Assembly: GCA_964434105.1 (NCBI GenBank)
Contig: CAYSTJ010000006.1
Span: 40,043-104,042, forward strand
From: CAYNST01 sp964434105
Lineage (GTDB): Bacteria > Pseudomonadota > Gammaproteobacteria > Pseudomonadales > Cellvibrionaceae
Direction: 5' to 3'
DNA: 64,000 bases
Below are positions 18,961 to 27,891 of this stretch, piece by piece (position 1 is the stretch's first letter; the number at the start of each line of letters is the position of its first letter). The notes under the pieces were generated by a model, which was given only the letters and a program-made list of their open reading frames with translations, did not search any database and was not told where the DNA came from. Both the position numbers and the translations under genes were made by a program.

Positions 18961-21612
18961 ATGGGGAAGTCACTGGTAATTGTGGAGTCGCCTGCCAAGG
19001 CGAAAACGATCAACAAATACCTCGGCAACAATTTCATCGTTAAATCCAGCGTGGGTCATATACGGGATTTGCCGACCAGTGGGTCCGGTAGCGGCTCGGA
19101 CCCTAAAGCACGCGCCGCGCAAGCTGCCAAAACACGAAAGATGTCCGAAGAAGAAAAAGTCGACCACAAGCGCCGCAAAGCACGTGAGCAGCTGGTCAAG
19201 CGGATGGGTATAGACCCTGAAAACGGCTGGCAGGCACATTACGAAATTCTGCCGGGCAAGGAAAAGGTGGTAGAAGAACTCCGGCGTCTGGCCGAGAATG
19301 CCGACGAAATCTTTCTTGCGACGGACCTTGACCGCGAGGGAGAGGCCATTGCCTGGCACTTGCAGGAAGCAATAGGAGGCGATGAGCAGCGCTATCGTCG
19401 TGTGGTGTTCAACGAGATCACCAAATCTGCGATTCAGAATGCCTTTAAATCGCCCGGCCGTATCGATATCAACCGGGTTAATGCGCAGCAGGCGCGGCGG
19501 TTTCTCGACCGGCTGGTTGGCTACATGCTATCACCGCTTCTTTGGGAAAAGATTGCCCGAGGGCTGTCTGCGGGGCGGGTTCAATCGGTGGCTGTACGCC
19601 TGATTGCGGAACGGGAACGGGAAATCCGCGCGTTTATTCCTGAAGAATTCTGGAATCTGGCCGCTGATCTTCGGACTGGCAGTGACGAAATCGCGCGCTT
19701 CGAAGTCAAGAAATTTCGCAACAGCAATTTCGAACCGAAGACCGGAGAGCAGGCCCAGGCAGCCGTCAAGGCACTGGAACACGCCGATTACAAAGTCATT
19801 GCGCGGGAAGACAAGCCGACACAATCCAGGCCCGGTGCTCCCTTTATTACATCGACGCTGCAACAGGCGGCCAGTACACGTCTCGGATTCGGCGTGAAGA
19901 AGACCATGACCCTGGCCCAAAAGCTCTATGAAGGTGGATTTATCACCTACATGAGAACCGACTCAACCAACCTCAGTACCGAGGCAGTGGGGAATTGTCG
20001 TGACTTCATCCTGGAAACCTACGGTGATAAATACCTCCCAGAGCAGCCGCGTAGCTATAGCAGCAAGGAGGGTGCGCAGGAGGCCCATGAGGCGATCCGT
20101 CCGTCGGATGTCAGTCTCAAGCCTGCGAGTCTTACTGGAATGGATCGCGATGCAGAGCGTCTGTATGCATTGATCTGGCAACAGTTTGTCGCCTGTCAAA
20201 TGGTGCCCGCGCAATTCACCAGTACGGTGATCACAGTAGAAGCGGCGGAATACCAGCTCCGGGCCAGAGGGCGTGTTCTACGCTTCGATGGTTTTCTCAA
20301 AGTGATGCCGGCGCATCAAAAAAGCGATGAAGACAAGTTGCTGCCAGACGTCAAGATTGGAGAAGGCCTCGCTCTGGTAAAACTGTTGCCATCACAGCAT
20401 TTCACCAAGCCTCCGGCCCGTTATTCTGAGGCCAGTCTCGTCAAAGAGCTGGAAAAGCGCGGCATCGGTCGACCCTCTACCTACGCCTCGATTATCTCCA
20501 CCATCCAGGAGCGAGGATATGTACACGTGCAAAACCGTCGCTTCTATGCTGATAAAATGGGCGATATAGTCACCGAACGGCTTACCGAAAGCTTTGAGGA
20601 CCTGATGGATTATGGGTTTACCGCGAACATGGAGCAATCTCTGGACGCTATCGCCGATGGCAAGAAGCAGTGGCAGGATTTGCTGGACAGTTTTTATGCC
20701 GATTTTTCTAACAAGCTCACCAAGGCGCAGGGCGCAGAATTCGGCATGCGCGGTAACCAGCCAACCGAAACAAATATTAAGTGCGACAAATGTGGTCGCA
20801 ATATGCAGATACGCACCGGCAGTACCGGCGTATTTCTAGGTTGCTCGGGTTACGCTCTGCCGCCGAAGGAACGCTGCAAAAATACCCGAAATCTTGTCAG
20901 CGGTGACGAAGTACTTGATGTCGATAATGACGACGACGCTGAATCCCGGGCGCTGCGGCAAAAACGTCGTTGCAATGTGTGCAATGCGGCCATGGATAGT
21001 TATTTACTCGATGAAGGTCACAAGATTCATATATGCGGAAACAACCCGGATTGCGCCGGTTATACGGTCGAAGAGGGGAGTTTTAAAATCAAGGGATATG
21101 AGGGGCCAGTGATCGAGTGTGATAAATGCGGTCACGATATGCAGTTGAAGACCGGTCGCTTCGGGAAATATTTTGGCTGTACCAATGAAGGTTGTAGCAA
21201 TACCCGAAAGCTGTTACGTAGTGGCGAAGCGGCACCGCCGAAGATGGACCCTGTACCCATGCCCGAGCTGCGATGTGAAAAGGTCGACGATCATTACATT
21301 TTGCGGGATGGTGCTTCCGGACTCTTCCTGGCAGCCAGCCAGTTCCCAAAGAACCGCGAAACTCGCGCGCCACTAGTGAGAGAGCTGCTTCCTCACAAGG
21401 ATGAAATCGATCCAAAATACCATTTTTTGATGAAAGCGCCCGTCGAGGACCCGGATGGTAATGCCGCTATAGTCCGTTATAGCCGAAAAACCCGGGAGCA
21501 ATATGTTCAGTCAGAAGTCAATGGCAAGGCGACTGGCTGGAAAGCCTTTTACAAGGGGGGGCGATGGGTTGTCTCCGACAGTAAAAAAACGGCATCGAAA
21601 AAGGGCGAATAA
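18961..21612 (+). CDS. topA: DNA topoisomerase I
   Basis: Type IA topoisomerase that relaxes negative supercoils. The N-terminal Toprim domain has VIVESPAKAKTINKYLG and TDLDREGEAIAWHL. The active-site tyrosine is Y330 in GGFITYMRTDSTNLS. The C-terminal region has three zinc-finger-type repeats: CDKCGRNMQIRTG..GC, CNVCNAAMDS...C....C, and CDKCGHDMQLKTGRFGKYFGC. A basic tail follows. Length 883 aa is usual for gammaproteobacteria. It is followed after 42 bp by a DUF6586 gene in a conserved order. Confidence 0.97.
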   Translation: MGKSLVIVESPAKAKTINKYLGNNFIVKSSVGHIRDLPTSGSGSGSDPKARAAQAAKTRKMSEEEKVDHKRRKAREQLVKRMGIDPENGWQAHYEILPGKEKVVEELRRLAENADEIFLATDLDREGEAIAWHLQEAIGGDEQRYRRVVFNEITKSAIQNAFKSPGRIDINRVNAQQARRFLDRLVGYMLSPLLWEKIARGLSAGRVQSVAVRLIAEREREIRAFIPEEFWNLAADLRTGSDEIARFEVKKFRNSNFEPKTGEQAQAAVKALEHADYKVIAREDKPTQSRPGAPFITSTLQQAASTRLGFGVKKTMTLAQKLYEGGFITYMRTDSTNLSTEAVGNCRDFILETYGDKYLPEQPRSYSSKEGAQEAHEAIRPSDVSLKPASLTGMDRDAERLYALIWQQFVACQMVPAQFTSTVITVEAAEYQLRARGRVLRFDGFLKVMPAHQKSDEDKLLPDVKIGEGLALVKLLPSQHFTKPPARYSEASLVKELEKRGIGRPSTYASIISTIQERGYVHVQNRRFYADKMGDIVTERLTESFEDLMDYGFTANMEQSLDAIADGKKQWQDLLDSFYADFSNKLTKAQGAEFGMRGNQPTETNIKCDKCGRNMQIRTGSTGVFLGCSGYALPPKERCKNTRNLVSGDEVLDVDNDDDAESRALRQKRRCNVCNAAMDSYLLDEGHKIHICGNNPDCAGYTVEEGSFKIKGYEGPVIECDKCGHDMQLKTGRFGKYFGCTNEGCSNTRKLLRSGEAAPPKMDPVPMPELRCEKVDDHYILRDGASGLFLAASQFPKNRETRAPLVRELLPHKDEIDPKYHFLMKAPVEDPDGNAAIVRYSRKTREQYVQSEVNGKATGWKAFYKGGRWVVSDSKKTASKKGE

Positions 21613-21654
21613 AATTTCGGCTGAAATATGCCTGAATAGAAATGTGAGATTACT

Positions 21655-22203
21655 GTGAAAAATGAAACAGCCTATGCACGTCGTGCAAATCAGAAGCTGG
21701 CCTGTGCCGACGTCTTATTGACTTTGTCATCAACTAATGCGGACCGGTTTACAGCGCAGTCGCTCATGGAATCTGTTTACCTTCAGATGGAACTGGCTTT
21801 CGGTTTTTATATGTCGGAAGTCTTTGCCAAATATGGCGCGGCGAACATGGTCGAAGGTAGTGACGCGGTCGCCCTTGACAGATTGGATGCCTGGCTTCGG
21901 AATCCGAAGACAGGTATGTTCGAGATAAGCGAGCTTCGATTATTATTGGCGAATCCGGATAGCTGGTTTTCGCATTGTGTTGCAATATGGCGATCTTTAC
22001 GATGTGCTGGCGATCAAAAGAGGCAAATGAAATCTTCGCTGTTCGATAGTTCAGACGCTTCCGGGAAGCGAAGCGACAATCTTATTGCAGTAGGTGCAGC
22101 GATAGACGCCGGCAATGAGCTGTCTGTCGAATTGGCGCAATCCGCACTCCATAAGCTTCGGGAGTTTATAGAGAGGAATCGCGCTAGCGGTATGGAATAC
22201 TAA
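21655..22203 (+). CDS. DUF6586-like protein downstream of topA
   Basis: A 182-residue protein with no signal peptide or membrane helix and mostly helical character. The start, YARRANQKLACADVLLT, and the SLMESVYLQMELAFGFYMSEV segment, LDRLDAWLRNPKTGMFEISEL and SWFSHC pattern, recall the DUF6586 proteins found between topA and sulA/lexA in pseudomonads. The same gene order here supports the assignment. Function is unknown. The start is GTG with a weak upstream ribosome-binding site, and no in-frame ATG is available. The last four bases overlap the end of convergent sulA. Confidence 0.62.
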   Translation: MKNETAYARRANQKLACADVLLTLSSTNADRFTAQSLMESVYLQMELAFGFYMSEVFAKYGAANMVEGSDAVALDRLDAWLRNPKTGMFEISELRLLLANPDSWFSHCVAIWRSLRCAGDQKRQMKSSLFDSSDASGKRSDNLIAVGAAIDAGNELSVELAQSALHKLREFIERNRASGMEY

Positions 22204-22610
22204 TGCGAGCGGTAACGCATCAGTATTCCTGTGGTATTGCCATGCATGGCTGCCGATTCGAGGCAGGTCATTTGCCAGTCAGACAGTACGCCGGGACTGG
22301 ACACAACGATGCTGCTGTTTCCCTCCAGTAAAGCCTGTCGTGTTAATGTAAATATCTCACCGTCGCTACGGGGATGAATCAACCGTATGCTCGACAGGTT
22401 AAATCCGAACTCCACCAACAGTTCTCTGTTCAGGCCAGCAGGTGGCAGCCAGGTAAACCACCGCGTACCCGCAGACTGGCTCATGCACGCCAGAGTCGGT
22501 AACACGAGTTGAAAATTACCAATAGTGGGCAGCACGATTTCTGTGATGCCCGGTGGAGAAGTCTCCACCGGCGGAATACTGCGATTAGCCGAACTTATAC
22601 TCTGAAGCAT
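22200..22610 (-). CDS. sulA: SOS cell-division inhibitor SulA
   Basis: A 136-residue SulA-type protein that blocks FtsZ assembly during the SOS response. GITEIVLPTIGNFQLVLPTLACMSQS, RWFTWLPP..LNRELLVEFG, a segment of LIHPRSDGEIFTLTRQALLEGNSSIVV and the C-terminal EGNxxGxxMRYRS-like end follow the family layout. It starts four bases after the lexA stop on the same strand, so lexA and sulA form one SOS operon. No separate LexA box is needed or seen directly in front of it. Confidence 0.85.
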   Translation of the reverse strand: MLQSISSANRSIPPVETSPPGITEIVLPTIGNFQLVLPTLACMSQSAGTRWFTWLPPAGLNRELLVEFGFNLSSIRLIHPRSDGEIFTLTRQALLEGNSSIVVSSPGVLSDWQMTCLESAAMHGNTTGILMRYRSH

Positions 22611-22614
22611 AGGA

Positions 22615-23217
22615 TTAACTCCTGCGAATGATACCGACCGATAATCCTTCTATAGAAAACTGCGCGTCCTTAAGATCTACTTTGATGACGTCGAATTCCG
22701 GGTTTTCGGGCCAGAGTTCAATGACAGACCGATTACGCTCCCGCCGAAAGCGCTTTACCGTGACTTCATCGCCGAGCCGTGCGACGACAATGTCGTTGTT
22801 ACGGACCTGAGTAGTTTTATGTACGGCCAGAAGATCGCCGTCCAGAATGCCGGCGTTGCACATACTCATTCCATGCACGGTCAGCAGGTAATCCGGCTTT
22901 GTGCTGAACATGGTCTCCGGAATGGCGTAGTAGTTTTCGATATGTTCCTGGGCGAGAATAGGCAAACCGGCAGCTACCCGGCCTACCAGCGGTATACCGC
23001 GCTCGCGCTGGGGCAGTCGGATACCTCGGGAGGCGCCTTCAATCAATTCAATGGCACCTTTTCTCGCCAATGCCTTAATATGCTCTTCTGCAGCATTGGC
23101 TGAACGAAACCCGAGCTCGCGGGCAATTTCAGCGCGAGTGGGTGGGCATCCGGTCTGCTCCATGGCATTCTTGATGAGGTCCAGCACATCTTGTTGTCTT
23201 GCTGTCAGTTTAATCAT
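22615..23217 (-). CDS. lexA: LexA repressor
   Basis: SOS master repressor of 200 residues. A winged-helix DNA-binding domain (MIKLTARQQDVLDLIKNAM, GCPPTRAEIARELGFRS) is followed by the S24 autoprotease domain. The cleavage bond is A83-G84 (GRVAAGLPI), and the catalytic dyad is S118 (HGMSM) and K155 (DEVTVKR), each one position off the E. coli numbering. The frame is open further upstream, but ATG 23217 is the family start. A LexA box lies 44 bp before the start, so it autoregulates, and sulA follows in the same transcript. Confidence 0.97.
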   Translation of the reverse strand: MIKLTARQQDVLDLIKNAMEQTGCPPTRAEIARELGFRSANAAEEHIKALARKGAIELIEGASRGIRLPQRERGIPLVGRVAAGLPILAQEHIENYYAIPETMFSTKPDYLLTVHGMSMCNAGILDGDLLAVHKTTQVRNNDIVVARLGDEVTVKRFRRERNRSVIELWPENPEFDVIKVDLKDAQFSIEGLSVGIIRRS

Positions 23218-23260
23218 GAAATTCAGTGTCCGGTAGAATATCTGGTGGCATGTACAGTTC

Positions 23261-23276
23261 ATGTAATTATATACAG
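23261..23276 (-). promoter_or_regulatory. LexA box (SOS operator) in the lexA/nagZ intergenic region
   Basis: On the minus strand it reads CTGTATATAATTACAT, which fits the gammaproteobacterial consensus CTGT-N8-ACAG except for the last base. The AT-rich core and position 44 bp before the lexA start support autoregulation of lexA-sulA. It lies about 70 bp upstream of divergent nagZ. Confidence 0.75.
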
Positions 23277-23344
23277 TTGTCGGGATCATGCAATCGTTTT
23301 GTTTGGCAAGGTAAAATTTCTGTTGATAACACAGTGGGGGAGCC

Positions 23345-24382
23345 ATGAATACACATCGGGAACTGGGACCGTTGATGCTTGATCTGGGTGGGACCTATCT
23401 GACCGAAGAGGAAGCTGTAACGCTCGCCCATCCCGGGGTGGGTGGCGTCATACTGTTCAGTCGCAATTACAGCGCTGTGGAGCAACTGACCAGTCTCGTC
23501 GAACAAATCCGCAGCGTGCGTCCAGGCCTGTTGATTGCGGTGGACCAGGAGGGCGGACGGGTGCAGCGGTTCCGCGATGGTTTTACCCGAATTCCGCCGA
23601 TGCAGACCATCGGCAGGTGCTACCACGATAATCCCGACGAGGGTCTTCGCCTGGCGCAAGCATGTGGCTGGATTATGGCGGCCGAGCTGCGTGCTGTTGG
23701 GATTGATATAAGCTTTGCTCCGGTGCTCGACATGGACGACAACTTCAGTCAGGTCATCGGGGACCGTTCGTTTGGTCGCAGCAGTCAGGTTGTGACGGAA
23801 CTGGCCCGCGCGTTCATTGGCGGGATGCGTACTGCCGGGATGCCGGCAACGGCCAAACACTTTCCGGGGCACGGCGCCGTGCGTGCCGACAGTCACCATG
23901 AAATTGCTGTGGATCATCGATCACAGGCGGAAATTGAAATCTCTGATATGCAGCCCTTTGTGTCGCTGAGCGCGGAGTATCAGGCAATCATGCCCGCCCA
24001 TGTCATTTACGACAAGGTTGACCCGAACCCGGTAGGATATTCCGAATACTGGTTGCAGTCGGTTGTTCGTGGGCAGCTCGGGTTTGATGGCGTTATTTTC
24101 AGTGACGATCTTTCAATGCGCGCCGCCGCGGCTGCCGGCGGATTTCGGCGGCGTGCGCGGAGCGCCTTGAGTGCGGGGTGCGACGCGATTCTGGTATGTA
24201 ACCAACCGCAGCAGGCGCAGGATGTCCTTGAGTTCCTGGCAGATGAGGGGGCGTGCCGGGCACCCCGCCTGGAGGCATTAAAACAGTCGATCCGGGACGG
24301 GCCTGCTCACCTGGCCCTGCGGAACTCGCAAAGATGGCACGACACCAGACGCCTGGTTGATAGTGCCCGGGAGGAACGTTAA
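23345..24382 (+). CDS. nagZ: Beta-N-acetylhexosaminidase (peptidoglycan recycling)
   Basis: Glycoside hydrolase family 3 enzyme that removes GlcNAc from GlcNAc-anhydroMurNAc peptides in the cytoplasm. Motifs are VILFSRNY, LIAVDQEGGRVQRFR, the TAKHFPGHGAV.ADSHH loop with the histidine of the His-Asp dyad, and GVIFSDDLSM with the catalytic aspartate. Length 345 aa is normal. It is divergent from lexA, an order shared with pseudomonads. No signal peptide is seen, as expected for a cytoplasmic recycling enzyme. Confidence 0.94.
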   Translation: MNTHRELGPLMLDLGGTYLTEEEAVTLAHPGVGGVILFSRNYSAVEQLTSLVEQIRSVRPGLLIAVDQEGGRVQRFRDGFTRIPPMQTIGRCYHDNPDEGLRLAQACGWIMAAELRAVGIDISFAPVLDMDDNFSQVIGDRSFGRSSQVVTELARAFIGGMRTAGMPATAKHFPGHGAVRADSHHEIAVDHRSQAEIEISDMQPFVSLSAEYQAIMPAHVIYDKVDPNPVGYSEYWLQSVVRGQLGFDGVIFSDDLSMRAAAAAGGFRRRARSALSAGCDAILVCNQPQQAQDVLEFLADEGACRAPRLEALKQSIRDGPAHLALRNSQRWHDTRRLVDSAREER

Positions 24383-24524
24383 AGCTGCGTGCGAACACGG
24401 GTTATTTTGCCTTGTATGGGGCGAGGTCGTGGAAAAGCGGACAAGCTGCCTCTATACTGCCCAACTTTTCGTACTGCGCATGTGGCCTTTGGTAGGGGTC
24501 ACCACTGATTCAAGGAAATGTAAT

Positions 24525-26477
24525 ATGCCTATTATCACGCTCCCTGACGGGTCCACCCGTGAATTTGATCATCCGGTAACCGTACTGGAGCTGGCCCACG
24601 CGATCGGGCCAGGTCTGGCGAAGGCCACTCTCGCCGGCAGAGTGGATGGCAGAATGGTGGACGCGGGGTTTCTCATCAGTGACGATGCGGCAGTGTCGGT
24701 GGTGACCGAGCGCTCCGACGAGGGACTCGAGGTCATTCGACACTCTGCGGCGCACCTGTTGGCACAGGCCGTCAAGCAGCTGTTTCCGGAGGCCCAGGTA
24801 ACGATCGGGCCGGTTATCGAGGATGGCTTCTACTATGACTTTGCGTACAAGCGACCCTTCACGCCTGAAGATTTAGTCCTGATCGAGAAGCGAATGACAG
24901 AGCTGTCTTCCGCGGATTTACCTGTATCCCGGCGCATATTGTCGAGAGACGACGCTGTCCGGCACTTTAGGGGCATGGGCGAAGAGTACAAGGCTCGGAT
25001 TATCGAGGATATACCGGCCAGCGAGGAGCTCAGTCTGTATCGACAGGGGGACTTTGAGGATCTCTGTCGCGGCCCCCACGTACCCTCAACCGGCAAAATC
25101 CGGCACTTCAAACTGATGAAGGTGGCTGGGGCATACTGGCGCGGTGACTCATCCAACGAGATGCTGACCCGTATTTACGGAACCGCCTGGACGTCCAAAA
25201 AAGCGCTCAACCTTTATCTGACCCGGCTGGAAGAGGCTGAAAAGCGCGACCATCGTAAACTGGGTAAAAAATACGACCTGTTTCACATTCAGGAAGAGGC
25301 GCCGGGCATGATCTTCTGGCACCCCAGGGGCTGGATGGTTTATACCCTGATCGAGAGCTATATTCGCCAGCTTCAAAGAGGGAATGGTTACCAGGAGATC
25401 AGAACCCCGCAGGTGGTCGACAGAACCCTGTGGGAACGATCCGGTCATTGGGACAAATTCCGTGAAAATATGTTTAGCGTGGAGTCTGAATCCAGGGATT
25501 ATGCCATCAAGCCCATGAACTGTCCCTGCCACGTCCAGGTATTCAATCAGGGGCTTAAAAGTTATAGGGATTTACCACTGCGATTGGCGGAATTCGGTTC
25601 CTGTCACCGGAACGAGCCGTCCGGGACTCTGCAGGGGTTGATGCGTGTTCGCGGGTTTACCCAGGATGATGCCCATATTTTCTGTACCGAAGACATGATT
25701 CAGGCGGAGGTCTCGACGTTTAGTGATCTTCTCTTCAGTGTCTACGCCGATTTCGGATTCACCGAGATTCTGGTGCGATTATCCACACGGCCGGATGAGA
25801 GAGTCGGCGATGATGCCGTCTGGGACAAGGCGGAAGCGGCACTGGCATCCGCGTTGCGCGCCAAGAATCTCGATTATCAGGTGCTGGAAGGGGAAGGCGC
25901 CTTTTACGGGCCGAAAATCGAATACTCATTGAAAGACTGCCTGGGGCGGGTCTGGCAGTGCGGGACCATTCAGGTCGATTTTTCGATGCCCGGCCGTCTC
26001 GATGCCCAATATGTGGCCGAAGATGGTTCAAGGCACAGTCCGGTCATGCTGCACAGGGCTATACTGGGATCGTTCGAGCGATTTATCGGTATTTTGATTG
26101 AACAATATGAAGGCGCTTTTCCGGTCTGGCTGTCTCCGGAACAGGCGGTGGTGATGAATATTACGGACAATCAGGCAGGTTATGCGCAAAATGTTAGCGA
26201 TTTCTTAAGAAACCGGGGGTTTAGGGTCGCTTGTGACTTGAGAAATGAGAAGATCGGCTTTAAAATCCGCGAGCACACCATTCAGAGAGTTCCTTACCTG
26301 ATCGTAGTCGGTGACCAAGAAGTCGCCAACGAGTCAATTTCTGTCCGGACACGGGACGGCGAGGATCTGGGTTCCCTGTCCCTGGACGATTTTGACAAGC
26401 TGTTGACGGCGGCAATTGCCAACCGAAGCCGCGAAACGTCACCGGGCCGGGACCCACTCTCTGGCAACGACCAATAA
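24525..26477 (+). CDS. thrS: Threonyl-tRNA synthetase
   Basis: Class II synthetase of 650 residues from ATG 24525. The frame is open upstream but the family N-terminus is MPIITLPDGSTREF. An AAGGAAATG ribosome-binding site precedes it. The TGS domain is at 1-63, the editing domain contains HSAAHLLAQA, the catalytic core has the zinc cysteine in MNCPCHVQVF, and FGSCHRNEPSGTLQGLMRVRGFTQDDAH covers class II motif 2. A C-terminal anticodon-binding domain is present. It heads the thrS-infC-rpmI-rplT block. Confidence 0.97.
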   Translation: MPIITLPDGSTREFDHPVTVLELAHAIGPGLAKATLAGRVDGRMVDAGFLISDDAAVSVVTERSDEGLEVIRHSAAHLLAQAVKQLFPEAQVTIGPVIEDGFYYDFAYKRPFTPEDLVLIEKRMTELSSADLPVSRRILSRDDAVRHFRGMGEEYKARIIEDIPASEELSLYRQGDFEDLCRGPHVPSTGKIRHFKLMKVAGAYWRGDSSNEMLTRIYGTAWTSKKALNLYLTRLEEAEKRDHRKLGKKYDLFHIQEEAPGMIFWHPRGWMVYTLIESYIRQLQRGNGYQEIRTPQVVDRTLWERSGHWDKFRENMFSVESESRDYAIKPMNCPCHVQVFNQGLKSYRDLPLRLAEFGSCHRNEPSGTLQGLMRVRGFTQDDAHIFCTEDMIQAEVSTFSDLLFSVYADFGFTEILVRLSTRPDERVGDDAVWDKAEAALASALRAKNLDYQVLEGEGAFYGPKIEYSLKDCLGRVWQCGTIQVDFSMPGRLDAQYVAEDGSRHSPVMLHRAILGSFERFIGILIEQYEGAFPVWLSPEQAVVMNITDNQAGYAQNVSDFLRNRGFRVACDLRNEKIGFKIREHTIQRVPYLIVVGDQEVANESISVRTRDGEDLGSLSLDDFDKLLTAAIANRSRETSPGRDPLSGNDQ

Positions 26478-26494
26478 AGCTGGAGAATTCTACT

Positions 26495-27037
26495 ATTAGC
26501 AGTCGAGAAAGCGGCAAAGCCCGCAGCAAAAAGGCCGATATTAACGATCAAATCGACGCATCAGAGGTACGCCTGATCGATGCAGATGGTCAGCAGGTTG
26601 GTATTGTTTCCATAAAAGACGCACTGCAGGCCGCCCAGGCGGCCAACCTGGATCTGGTGGCAATTGCCAAGGACGCGGAACCCATCGTCTGCAAGATCAT
26701 GGATTATGGAAAACACCTGTTTGAGATCAAGAAATCCAAAGCGGCTGCTAAGAAGAAGCAAAAGCAACAACAGATCAAGGAAATGAAGTTCAGACCCGGC
26801 ACGGATGAGGGCGATTATCAGGTAAAACTTCGGAACCTGATGCGCTTTCTCGAGAATGGGGACAAAGGGAAGGTGTCGCTCCGGTACCGTGGACGGGAGC
26901 TGGCGCACCAGGAGCTGGGCATGGAGATGATGCGGCGGATTGAAACTGATCTGGCCGAAGTCGGCACTGTTGAGCAGCATCCCAAAATGGAAGGGCGACA
27001 ACTGGTTATGGTTATCGCACCCAAGAAGAAGAAATAA
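26495..27037 (+). CDS. infC: Translation initiation factor IF-3, AUU start
   Basis: 180-residue IF-3, which binds the 30S subunit and discriminates start codons. The first in-frame ATG (26657) would remove the N-terminal domain. Reading upstream in frame gives (M)SSRESGKARSKKAD followed by INDQIDASEVRLIDADGQQ, the normal IF-3 start, beginning at ATT 26495. GGAG lies nine bases before it. AUU initiation is the known autoregulatory feature of infC: IF-3 represses its own non-AUG start. The C-terminal domain has KFRPGTDEGDYQVKLRN and VSLRYRGRE. It lies 17 bp after thrS. Confidence 0.95.
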   Translation: MSSRESGKARSKKADINDQIDASEVRLIDADGQQVGIVSIKDALQAAQAANLDLVAIAKDAEPIVCKIMDYGKHLFEIKKSKAAAKKKQKQQQIKEMKFRPGTDEGDYQVKLRNLMRFLENGDKGKVSLRYRGRELAHQELGMEMMRRIETDLAEVGTVEQHPKMEGRQLVMVIAPKKKK

Positions 27038-27113
27038 CCGGGCTTTTAGCTGCCTTGTTGTTTCCTGACGCAACCGGATGTCGGTAAGGCATCCATTTAT
27101 TGGAGTTATATCA

Positions 27114-27308
27114 ATGCCAAAAGCTAAAGTACACAGTGGTGCAGCGAAGCGGTTCAAAAAAACCGCCGCTGGCTATAAACACAAGCGGGCTTTTAAAAGC
27201 CATATTCTCACCAAAATGTCAACCAAGCGTAAGCGGCATTTGCGTGGCACACAAATCATGAACGCGTCTGACAAGCCGCTGATTGATCGCATGCTGCGTG
27301 CCAACTGA
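27114..27308 (+). CDS. rpmI: 50S ribosomal protein L35
   Basis: 64-residue basic ribosomal protein beginning MPKAKVHSGAAKRFKKT and including a KSHILTKMSTKRKRHLR stretch, diagnostic of L35. The start is ATG 27114 with TGGAGTT before it; a longer frame from 27078 is discarded. It sits between infC and rplT, an operon that L20 represses translationally in E. coli. Confidence 0.97.
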   Translation: MPKAKVHSGAAKRFKKTAAGYKHKRAFKSHILTKMSTKRKRHLRGTQIMNASDKPLIDRMLRAN

Positions 27309-27346
27309 AGCCCAGGTTATCTTGATATTATTGTGAGGATTGGATT

Positions 27347-27706
27347 ATGGCCCGTGTAAAACGTGGTGTAGTGGCGCGTCGCAGCCACAAAAAAGTGTTA
27401 AAGGCGGCAAAGGGTTATTATGGAGCACGCTCACGTATCTTTCGTGTCGCGAAGCAGGCAGTCATTAAAGCCGGGCAATACGCCTACCGCGACCGTCGGG
27501 TAAAAAAGCGGAGTTTCCGTGCTCTGTGGATTACGCGGATCAACGCACAGGCAAGGGCAGAGGGAATGAGCTACAGTCGCCTGGTTGCCGGATTAAAGAA
27601 AGCGAACGTGTCGCTTGACAGGCGGGTGCTGGCTGACCTGGCTGTGCATGATAAGTCTGCGTTCTCGGTGATTGTCAGCAAGGCAAAGGACGCGCTCGCC
27701 GCCTGA
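27347..27706 (+). CDS. rplT: 50S ribosomal protein L20
   Basis: 119-residue L20, needed for early 50S assembly and an autorepressor of rpmI-rplT in E. coli. MARVKRGVVARRSHKKVLK, GYYGARSRIFRVAKQAV and RDRRVKKRSFRALWI are canonical. A TGAGGA ribosome-binding site precedes ATG. A strong terminator follows 22 bp after the stop, separating the ribosomal operon from pheS. Confidence 0.98.
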   Translation: MARVKRGVVARRSHKKVLKAAKGYYGARSRIFRVAKQAVIKAGQYAYRDRRVKKRSFRALWITRINAQARAEGMSYSRLVAGLKKANVSLDRRVLADLAVHDKSAFSVIVSKAKDALAA

Positions 27707-27728
27707 TGTGGTTTTTATTTCATACCGT

Positions 27729-27762
27729 AAGGGGAAGGGCGCCTGCTACTTCCCCTTTTTTA
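27729..27762 (+). terminator. Rho-independent terminator after rplT
   Basis: Perfect nine-base-pair stem AAGGGGAAG / CTTCCCCTT with an 11-base loop, followed by a T-rich tail. It ends the infC-rpmI-rplT transcript. It could also work as an attenuator ahead of pheST, as in enterobacteria, but I see no phenylalanine-rich leader peptide in front of it. Confidence 0.85.
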
Positions 27763-27891
27763 TTGTTGAATATGTTTAGCACAATTCCGAGTCGGTTTGG
27801 ACTCCGTTTCAGTTCGGGCGCCCGATGAATTGTTGCATTCCAGTACTCCGTTTCCCGTAGGCCCGTTCTCGAAGTCCATAGGTTGATCAGC

